Source: Chitinophaga sp. H8
GTDB taxonomy: Bacteria > Bacteroidota > Bacteroidia > Chitinophagales > Chitinophagaceae
Direction of reading: 5' to 3'
Assembly (NCBI RefSeq): GCF_040567655.1
Contig: NZ_JBEXAC010000001.1
Coordinates: 372,001 to 436,000, forward strand
Length of the DNA stretch: 64,000 nt
In this document: positions 9,066-17,883 of the stretch, in pieces
Numbering within the stretch: the stretch's first letter is position 1
Layout of the letters: every line of letters starts with the position of its first letter
The notes under the pieces: generated by a model
Seen by the model: only the letters and a program-made list of their open reading frames with translations
What the model was told of the DNA's origin: nothing
Databases searched by the model: none
Program-made: the position numbers and the translations under genes

Positions 9066-10034
9066 ATGATGTTTAATAAAGAACGGGTACTGATAGCTGG
9101 AAAGGGACGGATGGCATACAGTATGGCAGTATGTCTTTTGCAGGCCGGACATCCGGTAATCTTGTATACTGGTGATCCGGTCAGCGCCTGGGAACAGATA
9201 CTATTACATCTGGCTGATTTGCGAAAGTGGACAGGGAGTAATGTTGTTCCCGATGCACTTCAGTTGGCAGAAGCGTGGCCATATGGGGCGGCACTGCAAC
9301 TGGCCATAGGCATTACGGGTGAAAACGTGGAGGAGAAGCAGCAGTGCATCGCAGGTTTGGAACAATGTGTGCACCAGGATGGGATCATTACCATTAACAC
9401 GGAAAGTATCCCCTTGAGCAGCTTGCAGGAAGGCACGCGCTATCCGGCACGGATACTTGGGGCCAACTGGGCAGAGCCGGTACATACTACTTACTTCCTG
9501 GAGTTGATTGCAAACGGGCAATGTGACAGCAGGTATATTGACCGCTTTTATGAACTGGCAAAAGTAAATTGGAAAAAAGATCCTTATATTATTGCAGGGG
9601 ATACTGGTATCAGGGCACGACTAATAAGTGCTATGACAAGGGAAGCATTTTATCTGGTGGAGAATGGATATGCTTCCGTAGAAGATATTGACCGGGCCTG
9701 CAGGAATGACGCTGGATATTATCTCCCTTTTGCGGGCAATTACCGGTATATGGATCTGATGGGCACCTATGCTTACGGGGTAGTGATGAAAGAATTGAAC
9801 CGGGAGTTGGCAAAAGAACAGGAAGTACCTGTTTTTTTTAAAGAGATTATCGCAGCGCAAGGGGAAGGAATGGTAAATGGAAAGGGGTTTTATAAATATA
9901 CTCCGGCGCAGGCCGCGCGATGGGAAATGTTGTTCCGTCGCTTCAGCTATCAGATAAAAGCGATTATAGAACGGTACCCTTTTAATTATAAACAGGAAAA
10001 GCAGCAGATAGATACTAAAGTAAAATCCTTATGA
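9066..10034 (+). CDS. Degenerate paralogue of the 3-hydroxyacyl-CoA dehydrogenase-type enzyme
   Basis: The 322-residue protein aligns along its whole length with the product of 6683-7678, for example ILGANWAEP against FLGIHWAEP, NTESIPLSSL against NTSAIPISVL, and the late KGFYKYT against KGLYEYT. Two key positions differ. The dinucleotide motif reads AGKGRMA, so the third glycine is alanine (Ala17), and the catalytic histidine is asparagine (Asn134). The gene is intact and of full length, so it is under selection rather than decaying. It may be a non-catalytic partner of its paralogue or an enzyme with changed chemistry (inference). It overlaps the dipeptidase gene by 4 bases. An ATG at 9069 is an alternative start. 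Confidence 0.8.
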   Translation: MMFNKERVLIAGKGRMAYSMAVCLLQAGHPVILYTGDPVSAWEQILLHLADLRKWTGSNVVPDALQLAEAWPYGAALQLAIGITGENVEEKQQCIAGLEQCVHQDGIITINTESIPLSSLQEGTRYPARILGANWAEPVHTTYFLELIANGQCDSRYIDRFYELAKVNWKKDPYIIAGDTGIRARLISAMTREAFYLVENGYASVEDIDRACRNDAGYYLPFAGNYRYMDLMGTYAYGVVMKELNRELAKEQEVPVFFKEIIAAQGEGMVNGKGFYKYTPAQAARWEMLFRRFSYQIKAIIERYPFNYKQEKQQIDTKVKSL

Positions 10035-11113
10035 AGCGAAGGCTCATTATAGATGCACATCTGGACCTGGCAATGAATGCCATGGAATGGAACAGGGATC
10101 TGACACGCCCATTGGCGGAGATCCGTGACCGGGAAATGCATATGAAGGATAAACCTGACAGAGGAAAAGGCACCGTGTGTTTGCCTGAACTGAGGAAAGG
10201 ACGGATAGGGCTGGTGGTGGCTACGCAATTGTCGCGTTTTACACCACCTGGCAGTAGTTTACAGGGATGGCACTCTCCACAGCAGGCATGGGCAAATACC
10301 CAGGCACAGCTGGCATGGTACCGGGAAATGGAAGCGCTGGGAGAGATGATACAAATCACTGACAGCGCGCGACTGGATGCTCATCTTGCTTTGTGGGAAG
10401 ATCTTACCATCGCTGATGAACAGAAACCAGTGGGTTATATTTTGAGCCTGGAAGGAGCAGACTCCCTGGTAGATCCTTCTTATATACATCGTGCCTATGC
10501 CTATGGGGTGCGTGCAATAGGGCTGTCGCATTTCGGGCCTGGGAGGTATGCTCCGGGAACAAAAGCAACCGGTCCGCTGACATCATTGGGCGTGACATTA
10601 CTAAAAGAAATGCGCGGCCTTAACATCATATTGGATGTTACCCACCTCACAGATGAAGGGTTTCAGCAGGCATTGGATATATATGACGGGCCTGTATGGG
10701 CCAGCCATCATAATGTAAGGAAGATAGTACCTACGCAGCGACAGCTTACAGATGAGCAAATTAAGCAGCTGATAACAAGAGGAGCTGTAGTAGGTGGTAT
10801 GCTGGATTGCTGGGCAATGGACCTGCGTTTTATCGATACCGTATCAGATCCCTGGCAGTTGAATATAAGGCTGGAAAACCTGGTAGATCACTGGGATCAT
10901 ATTTGCCAGCTGGCTGGTAATAGTTTGCATGTGGCTATTGGCAGTGACCTGGACGGGATCTTCGGCACGGAGCAGGCACCCTGGGACATGAACACTATTG
11001 CCGATCTGCAAAAGTATGAAGCTATTTTAGTGAACCGGGGTTATACACAAACGGACATTGATAACATCTTTCACAACAACTGGCTGAGGTTTCTTCGGAA
11101 GGCCTGGAGCTGA
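10031..11113 (+). CDS. Membrane dipeptidase family (M19) metallohydrolase
   Basis: This 360-residue protein is a renal-dipeptidase-type zinc hydrolase. The metal ligands of the family are visible: His and Asp in IDAHLDLAM, Glu in LSLEGADSL, His in LDVTHLTDEGF, His in WASHHNVRK, and Asp in IGSDLDGIFG. There is no signal peptide or membrane anchor, so it is probably cytoplasmic. M19 enzymes cleave dipeptides, including D-residues and related amide bonds. Next to a ceramidase-fold protein it adds a second possible amide-cleaving step to the pathway (inference). Translation is coupled to the preceding gene through an ATGA overlap. Confidence 0.87.
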   Translation: MKRRLIIDAHLDLAMNAMEWNRDLTRPLAEIRDREMHMKDKPDRGKGTVCLPELRKGRIGLVVATQLSRFTPPGSSLQGWHSPQQAWANTQAQLAWYREMEALGEMIQITDSARLDAHLALWEDLTIADEQKPVGYILSLEGADSLVDPSYIHRAYAYGVRAIGLSHFGPGRYAPGTKATGPLTSLGVTLLKEMRGLNIILDVTHLTDEGFQQALDIYDGPVWASHHNVRKIVPTQRQLTDEQIKQLITRGAVVGGMLDCWAMDLRFIDTVSDPWQLNIRLENLVDHWDHICQLAGNSLHVAIGSDLDGIFGTEQAPWDMNTIADLQKYEAILVNRGYTQTDIDNIFHNNWLRFLRKAWS

Positions 11114-11148
11114 TACAGCGGGAACCATTTATTGAAAAATAGAAAAGA

Positions 11149-12510
11149 ATGAGGGCATCATCATTTTATGCAGGAGCAGCGGCAGTAGAGGTTACGCCTC
11201 CGCTGGGCACATTGATCAACGGAGATTTTATTGCACATTATGCGCGGTATGTACATGACCCGCTTTATGCAAAAGCGCTGGTATTAAAGCAGCCCAATGC
11301 AATGGTGGCTATAGTAGTGGTAGATATTTGTGCCATGACAGCCCCTTTTCTGGATGATATTAAAGCGGTTATTTTTCAACGTACGGGCATTCCAGTTGAA
11401 AACATCCTTATTTCAAGCACACATACACATGCGGCAGGATCGGTTACGGATGTGCATCTTAGTGGAGCTGACCTGGGATATCGTCAACAGTTGCCGGGCC
11501 TGATTGTACAGGCGGTAGTAGCTGCCTGCGAGAAACTGCGTCCTGCTAAATTGGGCTGGGGTGATGTGGATGCACCGGAACATATGGTGTGCCGCAGGTA
11601 CCGGATGCAGGAAGGTTATCTCGCATATAACCCTGTAACGGGCATGGCAGATGAGGTGAAAACCAACCCAGTGGGTGATGAGAAAATGATCATGAACCGG
11701 GTAGCTGTACCTGACCCACAGCTGAGTTATCTGGCTATACAGGGAACAGATAGTAGCTGGATCGCTCTGTTAGGAAACTATGGATTGCATTATGTGGGAG
11801 ATTGGGAAAATGGGACATTATCCGCTGACTACTTTGGCGTATTTTCCCGTCATATGCGGGAGTTGCTACAGGCTGATGATAATTTTATAGCCATGATGAG
11901 CAACGGCACCAGCGGGGATGTGAATATCTGGGATTTCCTGGATGATACGCGTTATCCCAAAGCGCATTTTAAGAAAAGTGAAATGATAGGAAACGCCCTG
12001 GCCCAAAAGGTATTCCATTCGGTAAGTGAAATAATATGGGAGGATGATCCGGTGTTGGCAGCATTGTATGATACTGTACCTGTAACCGCACGAAAGCCTG
12101 CTGCTGCCGAACTGGAAGAGGCAAAACGCCGGGTAGCACAAACTGCTTATGAAAATATTGAAGCGAATGGAGAAGGCCTGAAAAGTATTTACGCCAGGGA
12201 ACAGGTATTGCTGAATGAGTATCCTGATCAGCTGGGTTGTCAGGTACAGGCCTTACGTATAGGCAGTGGTGTAATTGGAGGTTTAGCCGGAGAGTTTTTT
12301 GCATCCACCGGATTATGGTTAAAGGCGCAAAGCCCGATAAGGTATTTTACCATCAGTCTGGCCAATGGTAATGCGGGTTATGTTCCACCAGCACATGAAA
12401 TGGCAAAGGGAGGTTATGAAACCTGGCGATGCAGGATCAGTTGTCTGGAAATAGCGGCGGAAGATATCATCAGAAAAAGACTACTGCAAATGATACAGCA
12501 GCTGGCATAA
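11149..12510 (+). CDS. Second neutral ceramidase-fold hydrolase, no signal peptide
   Basis: The 453-residue protein is distantly related to the product of 1331-2722. It begins AAVEVTPPLGTLINGD. The zinc-site motifs appear as SSTHTHAAG and NYGLHYVGDWE, with the loop SNGTSGDVN and LAGEFFAS carrying a candidate glutamate ligand. A late NGNAGYVPPAHEM matches the NGHIGYLPPAALY of the first copy. There is no export signal. The spread of sequence between the two copies suggests different substrates or successive steps rather than recent duplication. The gene lies in the RidA operon, 35 bases after the dipeptidase. Confidence 0.78.
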   Translation: MRASSFYAGAAAVEVTPPLGTLINGDFIAHYARYVHDPLYAKALVLKQPNAMVAIVVVDICAMTAPFLDDIKAVIFQRTGIPVENILISSTHTHAAGSVTDVHLSGADLGYRQQLPGLIVQAVVAACEKLRPAKLGWGDVDAPEHMVCRRYRMQEGYLAYNPVTGMADEVKTNPVGDEKMIMNRVAVPDPQLSYLAIQGTDSSWIALLGNYGLHYVGDWENGTLSADYFGVFSRHMRELLQADDNFIAMMSNGTSGDVNIWDFLDDTRYPKAHFKKSEMIGNALAQKVFHSVSEIIWEDDPVLAALYDTVPVTARKPAAAELEEAKRRVAQTAYENIEANGEGLKSIYAREQVLLNEYPDQLGCQVQALRIGSGVIGGLAGEFFASTGLWLKAQSPIRYFTISLANGNAGYVPPAHEMAKGGYETWRCRISCLEIAAEDIIRKRLLQMIQQLA

Positions 12511-12533
12511 TATATTCACCTTTAATTCATGTT

Positions 12534-13583
12534 ATGAAAAAGCGCTTCTTTGTTATTATTATTTTATGCTTCCTACAGACTACCACGTTTGCGAATGAAC
12601 CTGTAATAAAAGTTACCAGGATATGGAATGAAGCCCCACATAATGCATTTACCGACCTTATCCGGTTCAAAGGAAAATTTTATTGTGTGTTCAGGGAAAG
12701 TGCCGCACATGTTCCAAGGAAGCGGGAAGAGGATGGTAAGATTCGCGTGCTGGTTTCAGAGAATGGAGAACAATGGACTTCCCTGGCTTTATTATCTGAA
12801 AATGGGTATGACTACCGGGACCCTAAACTGTTTGTGACCCGTAAGGGAAAACTAACAGTATTGATAGGCGCTTCTGTTTATGAGGATGGTAAGTTTGTTA
12901 GTCAGCATAATTATGTAGCCTTTCTTGATAAAGCCGGCAAAAACTTTTCAAAACCTGTAGCGGTCCAGCTGGATAAATCAGTGGCAGCAGGCAACAACTG
13001 GCTTTGGCGGGTTACCTGGCAAGGGAAAGCAGGATATGGGGTGATGTATCAGATGCAGCAAAATGCGGGTCCGCGTACAGCCAGGCTTTTCCTGATGAAA
13101 ACCACAGATGGTATCCGTTATTCATTGGTAACACCGCTGGAGGTAAATGGATTTCCGAATGAGTCCACTGTATTGATGCAGCCGGATAAAGAAATGCTGA
13201 TAGTAGTAAGAAGAGATAGTGCCAGTGCCACCAGTGGTAAGATGGGACGCAGCAAGCCCCCTTATACACATTGGGAATGGGCAGATATGGGTATCCGGCT
13301 GGGAGGGCCTAATATGATACGTACAGCGGAGGATGCACTGCTGCTGGGTACCAGGTGCTACAACGAAAAACAGCAGCCATATACCGGCATTTTATCTGTA
13401 GATGCGTCCGGTAATCATGCCCCATTAATCAGTTTGCCAAGTGGAGGAGATAACAGTTATCCGGGTATGCTTGTTTTGGGAGATACCTTATGGGTATCTT
13501 ATTATTCCAGCCATGAAGGTAAGGCAGGTATTTACCTGGCACAGATACCAATGCGTGAAGTACATCCAATGAAAACTAAATAG
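12534..13583 (+). CDS. Secreted BNR/sialidase-like protein
   Basis: The 349-residue protein has a signal peptide ([20 protein letters not shown]) and a six-bladed-propeller-like body. It shows one clear Asp-box-like segment (SENGEQW) and a [10 protein letters not shown] motif of the RDP type seen in sialidase-fold enzymes. A later NESTVLM and a PGMLV segment are also typical. Whether it is a real sialidase is uncertain; many such proteins act on other acidic glycans or only bind. The ATG at 12534 is the one that starts the signal peptide. It shares the island with a second, stronger BNR protein at 19418, and both would act outside the inner membrane. Confidence 0.72.
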   Translation: MKKRFFVIIILCFLQTTTFANEPVIKVTRIWNEAPHNAFTDLIRFKGKFYCVFRESAAHVPRKREEDGKIRVLVSENGEQWTSLALLSENGYDYRDPKLFVTRKGKLTVLIGASVYEDGKFVSQHNYVAFLDKAGKNFSKPVAVQLDKSVAAGNNWLWRVTWQGKAGYGVMYQMQQNAGPRTARLFLMKTTDGIRYSLVTPLEVNGFPNESTVLMQPDKEMLIVVRRDSASATSGKMGRSKPPYTHWEWADMGIRLGGPNMIRTAEDALLLGTRCYNEKQQPYTGILSVDASGNHAPLISLPSGGDNSYPGMLVLGDTLWVSYYSSHEGKAGIYLAQIPMREVHPMKTK

Positions 13584-13590
13584 GGACGTT

Positions 13591-14382
13591 ATGGAACATG
13601 CATATCATAATTTGTTTGGCGTACAGGACAAAGAAATATGGGTGATTGGGGGAGCTGGTTATCTGGGACAGGCAACAGTATCACTATTGGCTGCCGGAGG
13701 TGCAAAGGTGCTCTGTGCTGACCTGGAACAACGGGCGGATAGCTTTTTGAAAACAGCAGCACTGGAAAATAATGTAACACCGGCCACACTGGATGTACGG
13801 GATGAAAATGCGATTAAACAATTTGTAGCACATCAGGTAAATAGCAGAGGGGTACCTCACGGACTTGTTAACCTTACTTATACGTCTACCGCAAAAAGTA
13901 TGGAAGAGCTTACGGGACAGGATTTTGATGATGCAAATCACGGAGGACTTACTGCTACTTTTTTACTGGCCAGGGAAGTAGGGAGGGAGATGGTAAAAGC
14001 AGGCAGGGGCAGTTTGGTATTATTTTCCAGTATTTATGGATCGGTATCACCTGATCCTGCAGTGTATGAAGCCCCCATGAATAAAAATCCGGTAGAATAC
14101 GGTGTAGGGAAAGCGGGTATTATCCAGCTTACAAGATACCTGGCTGTACATTGGGGAAAAGCGCAGATACGTTGTAATTGTATTTCACCGGGGCCATTTC
14201 CGAATCCCCGTGTACAGGAGGAGCATACTGGTTTTGTAGACCGTCTGAGAAGGAAAGTTCCCATGAACAGGGTAGGTCAGCCTGCGGAGATAGCTGGTGC
14301 AGTGGCGTTTCTGTTATCCGATGCAGCTGCTTATATCACCGGACAAAACCTGTTTGTAGATGGGGGTTGGAGTAGTTGGTAA
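13591..14382 (+). CDS. SDR family oxidoreductase
   Basis: The 263-residue SDR has the cofactor motif GGAGYLG (about residues 20-26) and the catalytic residues Ser146/147, Tyr170 and Lys174 (YGVGK). A longer loop, about 22 residues, separates the serine from the tyrosine, a feature shared with the SDR at 25571. The C-terminus [13 protein letters not shown] is normal. It is the last gene of the RidA operon, 7 bases after the BNR gene. The role is probably oxidation of a sugar or sugar-acid hydroxyl; the substrate is unknown. Confidence 0.88.
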   Translation: MEHAYHNLFGVQDKEIWVIGGAGYLGQATVSLLAAGGAKVLCADLEQRADSFLKTAALENNVTPATLDVRDENAIKQFVAHQVNSRGVPHGLVNLTYTSTAKSMEELTGQDFDDANHGGLTATFLLAREVGREMVKAGRGSLVLFSSIYGSVSPDPAVYEAPMNKNPVEYGVGKAGIIQLTRYLAVHWGKAQIRCNCISPGPFPNPRVQEEHTGFVDRLRRKVPMNRVGQPAEIAGAVAFLLSDAAAYITGQNLFVDGGWSSW

Positions 14383-14408
14383 ATGCCTGTAATTAAATGA
14401 AGCGCAGT

Positions 14409-14475
14409 TCTGAAAAATAGTATTATAAATGTAAAATAAATGAGGAGAAATTAGTTAGACAGAAGCTTATTTTTG
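14409..14475 (+). promoter_or_regulatory. Second copy of the 27-bp element plus -7 box, promoter of the SusC operon
   Basis: Bases 14409-14435 repeat 6188-6214 without a mismatch. The -7 box TATTTTTG lies at 14468-14475, with the same 33-base offset as in the RidA promoter. This ties the SusC/SusD operon to the RidA operon. The implied start near 14482 leaves a leader of about 180 bases. Confidence 0.75.
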
Positions 14476-14570
14476 AAATAGTAAGTGAGAATAATATTCG
14501 TAACAATATCAACCAGGAAAAACCCTCACTAAGAAATAATCATGGTTTTATCTATTGAAGTCAGCCACCG

Positions 14571-14615
14571 GGCACTTTATTAAAAAGTGCCGGGAAGAGA
14601 TGTATTTGTCTTCCC
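14571..14615 (+). other. Two adjacent hairpins in the SusC leader
   Basis: GGCACTTT (14571-14578) pairs with AAAGTGCC (14584-14591). Immediately after it GGGAAGA (14592-14598) pairs with TCTTCCC (14609-14615). They lie about 50 bases before the SusC start, between it and the proposed transcription start. They could be a leader structure affecting translation or stability, or an attenuator; no U-run follows the second stem, so a plain terminator is unlikely. Confidence 0.5.
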
Positions 14616-14665
14616 ATTTACCTGTAATTGAAATATAACATCCTAACAGTTAAAAATTAAATCAC

Positions 14666-17600
14666 ATGTTGCTAAAAGTGTTACATAGATTATCCTGTTT
14701 GAACCGGGTCATTTTAATGATTCCGCTGATATGCTGTAGTCTTGCCACTTGGGCACAGGAATCCAGGCAGGTAAGAGGAAAGGTAGTGAATGCGGGCAAT
14801 GAGCCATTGCCTGGAGTAAGTGTAATAATAAAAGGCACCAGCAAAGGTACCAGTACCACAACTGATGGTAATTTTCTACTGGAAGTAAACCAACCATCCC
14901 CCGTGCTGGTATTCAGCTTTATTGGTTATAAAAGTCAGGAACAGCTATTGGGCAGTAATACCTTTTTAAAGATTACCCTGGAAGAGGATGAAGCACAGTT
15001 AGGAGAAGTGGTGGTGATTGGGTATGGTAAACAATCAAGAGAGGCTGTTACTACGGCTGTTTCCAAACTGGATAATAAGGTCCTGGAAAATATTCCATAT
15101 ACGAATGTAGCATCTGCATTGCAGGGAGCGATACCTGGTTTACGCGTACAAAGTACTTCCGGGCAGCCAGGAGCGGCACCACGTGTAATTCTCCGGGGTG
15201 GTACTTCTATTAATAATCCGAATGGGGCTTCTCCATTATATATTGTTGATGGTATTATCCGCAGTAACATGAATGACATCAGCGCAGATGATATTGAGTC
15301 TTTGCAGGTGCTGAAAGATGCCGCAGCTACCGCTATCTATGGTGCGCGTGGTTCTAACGGCGTAGTAATCATCACTACCAGAACAGGGAAGGAAGGTAAG
15401 ATGCGGGTTACCTATTCTTATGATCTTTCCGTATCTAAAGTAGGCAGAACCTATGAGCTGGCTTCAGCGAGGGATTATATTAACCTGGGAAGATCAGGTA
15501 CCATGGCTGCAGCAGAAAGGAATCCTGCAGCGAAGAACAGGTTAACGCTACCACTGGGTTATGGTACTGGCAATGACCTGACTAACAATACTGCCTATAC
15601 TACACAATATCTTACTCCTGCTAATGAGCATAAGCTGAAAGAAGGATGGGAAAGCATGCCTGATCCGCTTGATCCTTCGAAGACGATCATCTTCAAGGAA
15701 ACGGATTTCCAGGCACTGTTATACCGTACTGCACTATCCCATGATCATCATATTGCGGTATCCGGAGGTACAGAGAAAGCTACTTTTAATGCAGGAGTAG
15801 GTTACCTCACTGCAGAAGGCACTACGATCACCACGCAGTTTAAGCGACTCACCTTTAATATGAACGGAGAGTTAAAAGCGAAAGAGAACCTGAGCTTTTT
15901 TGGCCGTGCCATGTATTCCAGTTCTCAGAGCAATGAGGTATTTGGTATTACAGAAATCTTTTACCGGTCGCTGGGCTTACCCCCCACGGCTAAATATACC
16001 TTCGAAGATGGGACACTTGCACCAGGACAAAACAGGAGTATCGGTAACCCCGTATATCATCTGAATAACCGTAAAATAAAGAATGCTGCCGACAAACTTA
16101 CATTGGCAGTGGGTGCACATTGGGACCTGTTGCCTGGTTTGTCCTTTGATCCACAGGTATCCTTATATAAAGAATCCAGTGATGGATATAGTTTTCAACC
16201 CGGATATCTGAATGGCCCTACTAATTTTGTAGCTACCCGCAGTGCATCCGGTAATGCCGGAAAGCTGCTTCAAACACAAGCAGATGCGGTACTCTCCTAT
16301 AACAAATCTTTTAATGCAGCACATAACCTGGAAGCTAAAGCAGGGTTTTCTTACTATGGCCGGGAAACCACAGGCCTTAATGCAAACGGACAAGGCGCCT
16401 CTACCGATCTGATTCCTACGCTCAATGCCTCGGCCGAGCCGGTTTCTGTGAGCGGCTCAGTAAGCAATCAGGTTATCATCGGATATTTTTCCAGGATCAA
16501 CTACGATTACAAGCAACGTTATCTTTTTTCTCTTAATGTCCGTTACGACGGAGCCTCCAACCTGGGCGCCCAGCATAAATGGGGATTCTTTCCAGGTGTT
16601 TCTGTGGGATGGAACCTGCACCAGGAAGAATTCTGGAAAGCATTACCCCAAGATCTGCTGCGTTTAAAATTAAGAGGTAGTTATGGGGTAAACGGGAATA
16701 TTACCGGCTTGTCAGACTTTCAGGCGATGGGAGAATATAATGTAGGCGCCCGGTATGGTGGTAATGCTGCTATTCAGAATTCAGTAATACCAAATGATGC
16801 GCTCAGATGGGAACAATCGAAGACATTTGATGTAGGAGCAGATATAGGTCTTTTTAAAAGCAGGGTCAACATTCTGTTTGATTATTACCGCCGGATAACG
16901 GATAACCTGATTACCAGTCTTAGTTTACCTCCTTCTACCGGCTTTGGAAGTATTCTTACCAATCTTGGCAGTTTACAAAATAAAGGAATTGAAATAGAAT
17001 TGAATGCGCAGGTACTGCCAGCTACTGCTGCCTTGCAGTGGATGATTGGATTTAATGCGTCCAAAACGGTCAATAAGATTATGAAGCTGCCCGCTAATGG
17101 TACAGAAAATAACCGGGTAGGAGGTTTTTATGTATGGGATCCCGCCAGGAAAGATTATGCGTGGCTGGGTGGTTTGCAGGAGGGGGGCCGGCTGGGAGAT
17201 TTCTACGCTTACAAACAGGTAGGAATATACGCTACAGATGCAGATGCCAAGGCCGGACCAGTGGATATGATCATACCGGGCACAGATAAAACCAAAGCCG
17301 GTGGTGACGTAAACTGGCAGGATACAGACGGCAATGGTCTGATTGATGAGCGGGACCGGGTATATGTAGGTAATCAGTTTCCGGTGTGGACAGGTGGTTT
17401 TACCAGTGCACTCAGCTATAAAAACTTTGACTTTACGGTACGGCTGGATTACACCACCGGGCACACTATTTATAACTATGCCAGGGCCTTTATGGATGGT
17501 AACTGGCAGGGAGATATTATCATGACAAAAGAGATGGCCGAAAAATCGTGGAAGAAGTCGGGTGATATTACAGACTATCCCCGTTATTACTGGAATGACC

Positions 17601-17866
17601 AGACACTTTTTAATTTATGGAGAGGTAATTCTCAATACTATGAGAAAGGCGATTTTCTGGCAATCAGGGAAGTGACCTTAAGTTATAATATGCCCAAAAC
17701 AGTATTACAGCGGTTAAAGATCAATGGCATAAGGGTACACGTAACAGGCAATAACCTGTATTATTTTACGAAGTATAAGGGGCCTAACCCGGAAGAGGGC
17801 GGACAGGATAACGGACATTATCCGATTCCCCGTAATATCATATTTGGTGCAAATATTTCTTTCTAA
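14666..17866 (+). CDS. SusC/RagA family TonB-linked outer-membrane receptor
   Basis: The 1066-residue protein has a signal peptide ending near ATWAQ, a carboxypeptidase-regulatory-like domain (about residues 35-115, VRGKVVNAGNEPLPGVSV), a TonB plug (about 125-240, with LRGGTSIN and LYIVDGI) and a long beta-barrel ending in aromatic residues (FGANISF). Such receptors import oligosaccharides or other large ligands together with a SusD lipoprotein lid. It starts the third transcription block of the island, behind the shared 27-bp element. SusD follows after 17 bases. Confidence 0.95.
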   Translation: MLLKVLHRLSCLNRVILMIPLICCSLATWAQESRQVRGKVVNAGNEPLPGVSVIIKGTSKGTSTTTDGNFLLEVNQPSPVLVFSFIGYKSQEQLLGSNTFLKITLEEDEAQLGEVVVIGYGKQSREAVTTAVSKLDNKVLENIPYTNVASALQGAIPGLRVQSTSGQPGAAPRVILRGGTSINNPNGASPLYIVDGIIRSNMNDISADDIESLQVLKDAAATAIYGARGSNGVVIITTRTGKEGKMRVTYSYDLSVSKVGRTYELASARDYINLGRSGTMAAAERNPAAKNRLTLPLGYGTGNDLTNNTAYTTQYLTPANEHKLKEGWESMPDPLDPSKTIIFKETDFQALLYRTALSHDHHIAVSGGTEKATFNAGVGYLTAEGTTITTQFKRLTFNMNGELKAKENLSFFGRAMYSSSQSNEVFGITEIFYRSLGLPPTAKYTFEDGTLAPGQNRSIGNPVYHLNNRKIKNAADKLTLAVGAHWDLLPGLSFDPQVSLYKESSDGYSFQPGYLNGPTNFVATRSASGNAGKLLQTQADAVLSYNKSFNAAHNLEAKAGFSYYGRETTGLNANGQGASTDLIPTLNASAEPVSVSGSVSNQVIIGYFSRINYDYKQRYLFSLNVRYDGASNLGAQHKWGFFPGVSVGWNLHQEEFWKALPQDLLRLKLRGSYGVNGNITGLSDFQAMGEYNVGARYGGNAAIQNSVIPNDALRWEQSKTFDVGADIGLFKSRVNILFDYYRRITDNLITSLSLPPSTGFGSILTNLGSLQNKGIEIELNAQVLPATAALQWMIGFNASKTVNKIMKLPANGTENNRVGGFYVWDPARKDYAWLGGLQEGGRLGDFYAYKQVGIYATDADAKAGPVDMIIPGTDKTKAGGDVNWQDTDGNGLIDERDRVYVGNQFPVWTGGFTSALSYKNFDFTVRLDYTTGHTIYNYARAFMDGNWQGDIIMTKEMAEKSWKKSGDITDYPRYYWNDQTLFNLWRGNSQYYEKGDFLAIREVTLSYNMPKTVLQRLKINGIRVHVTGNNLYYFTKYKGPNPEEGGQDNGHYPIPRNIIFGANISF

Positions 17867-17883
17867 TCTAAAAGCAGCACATC

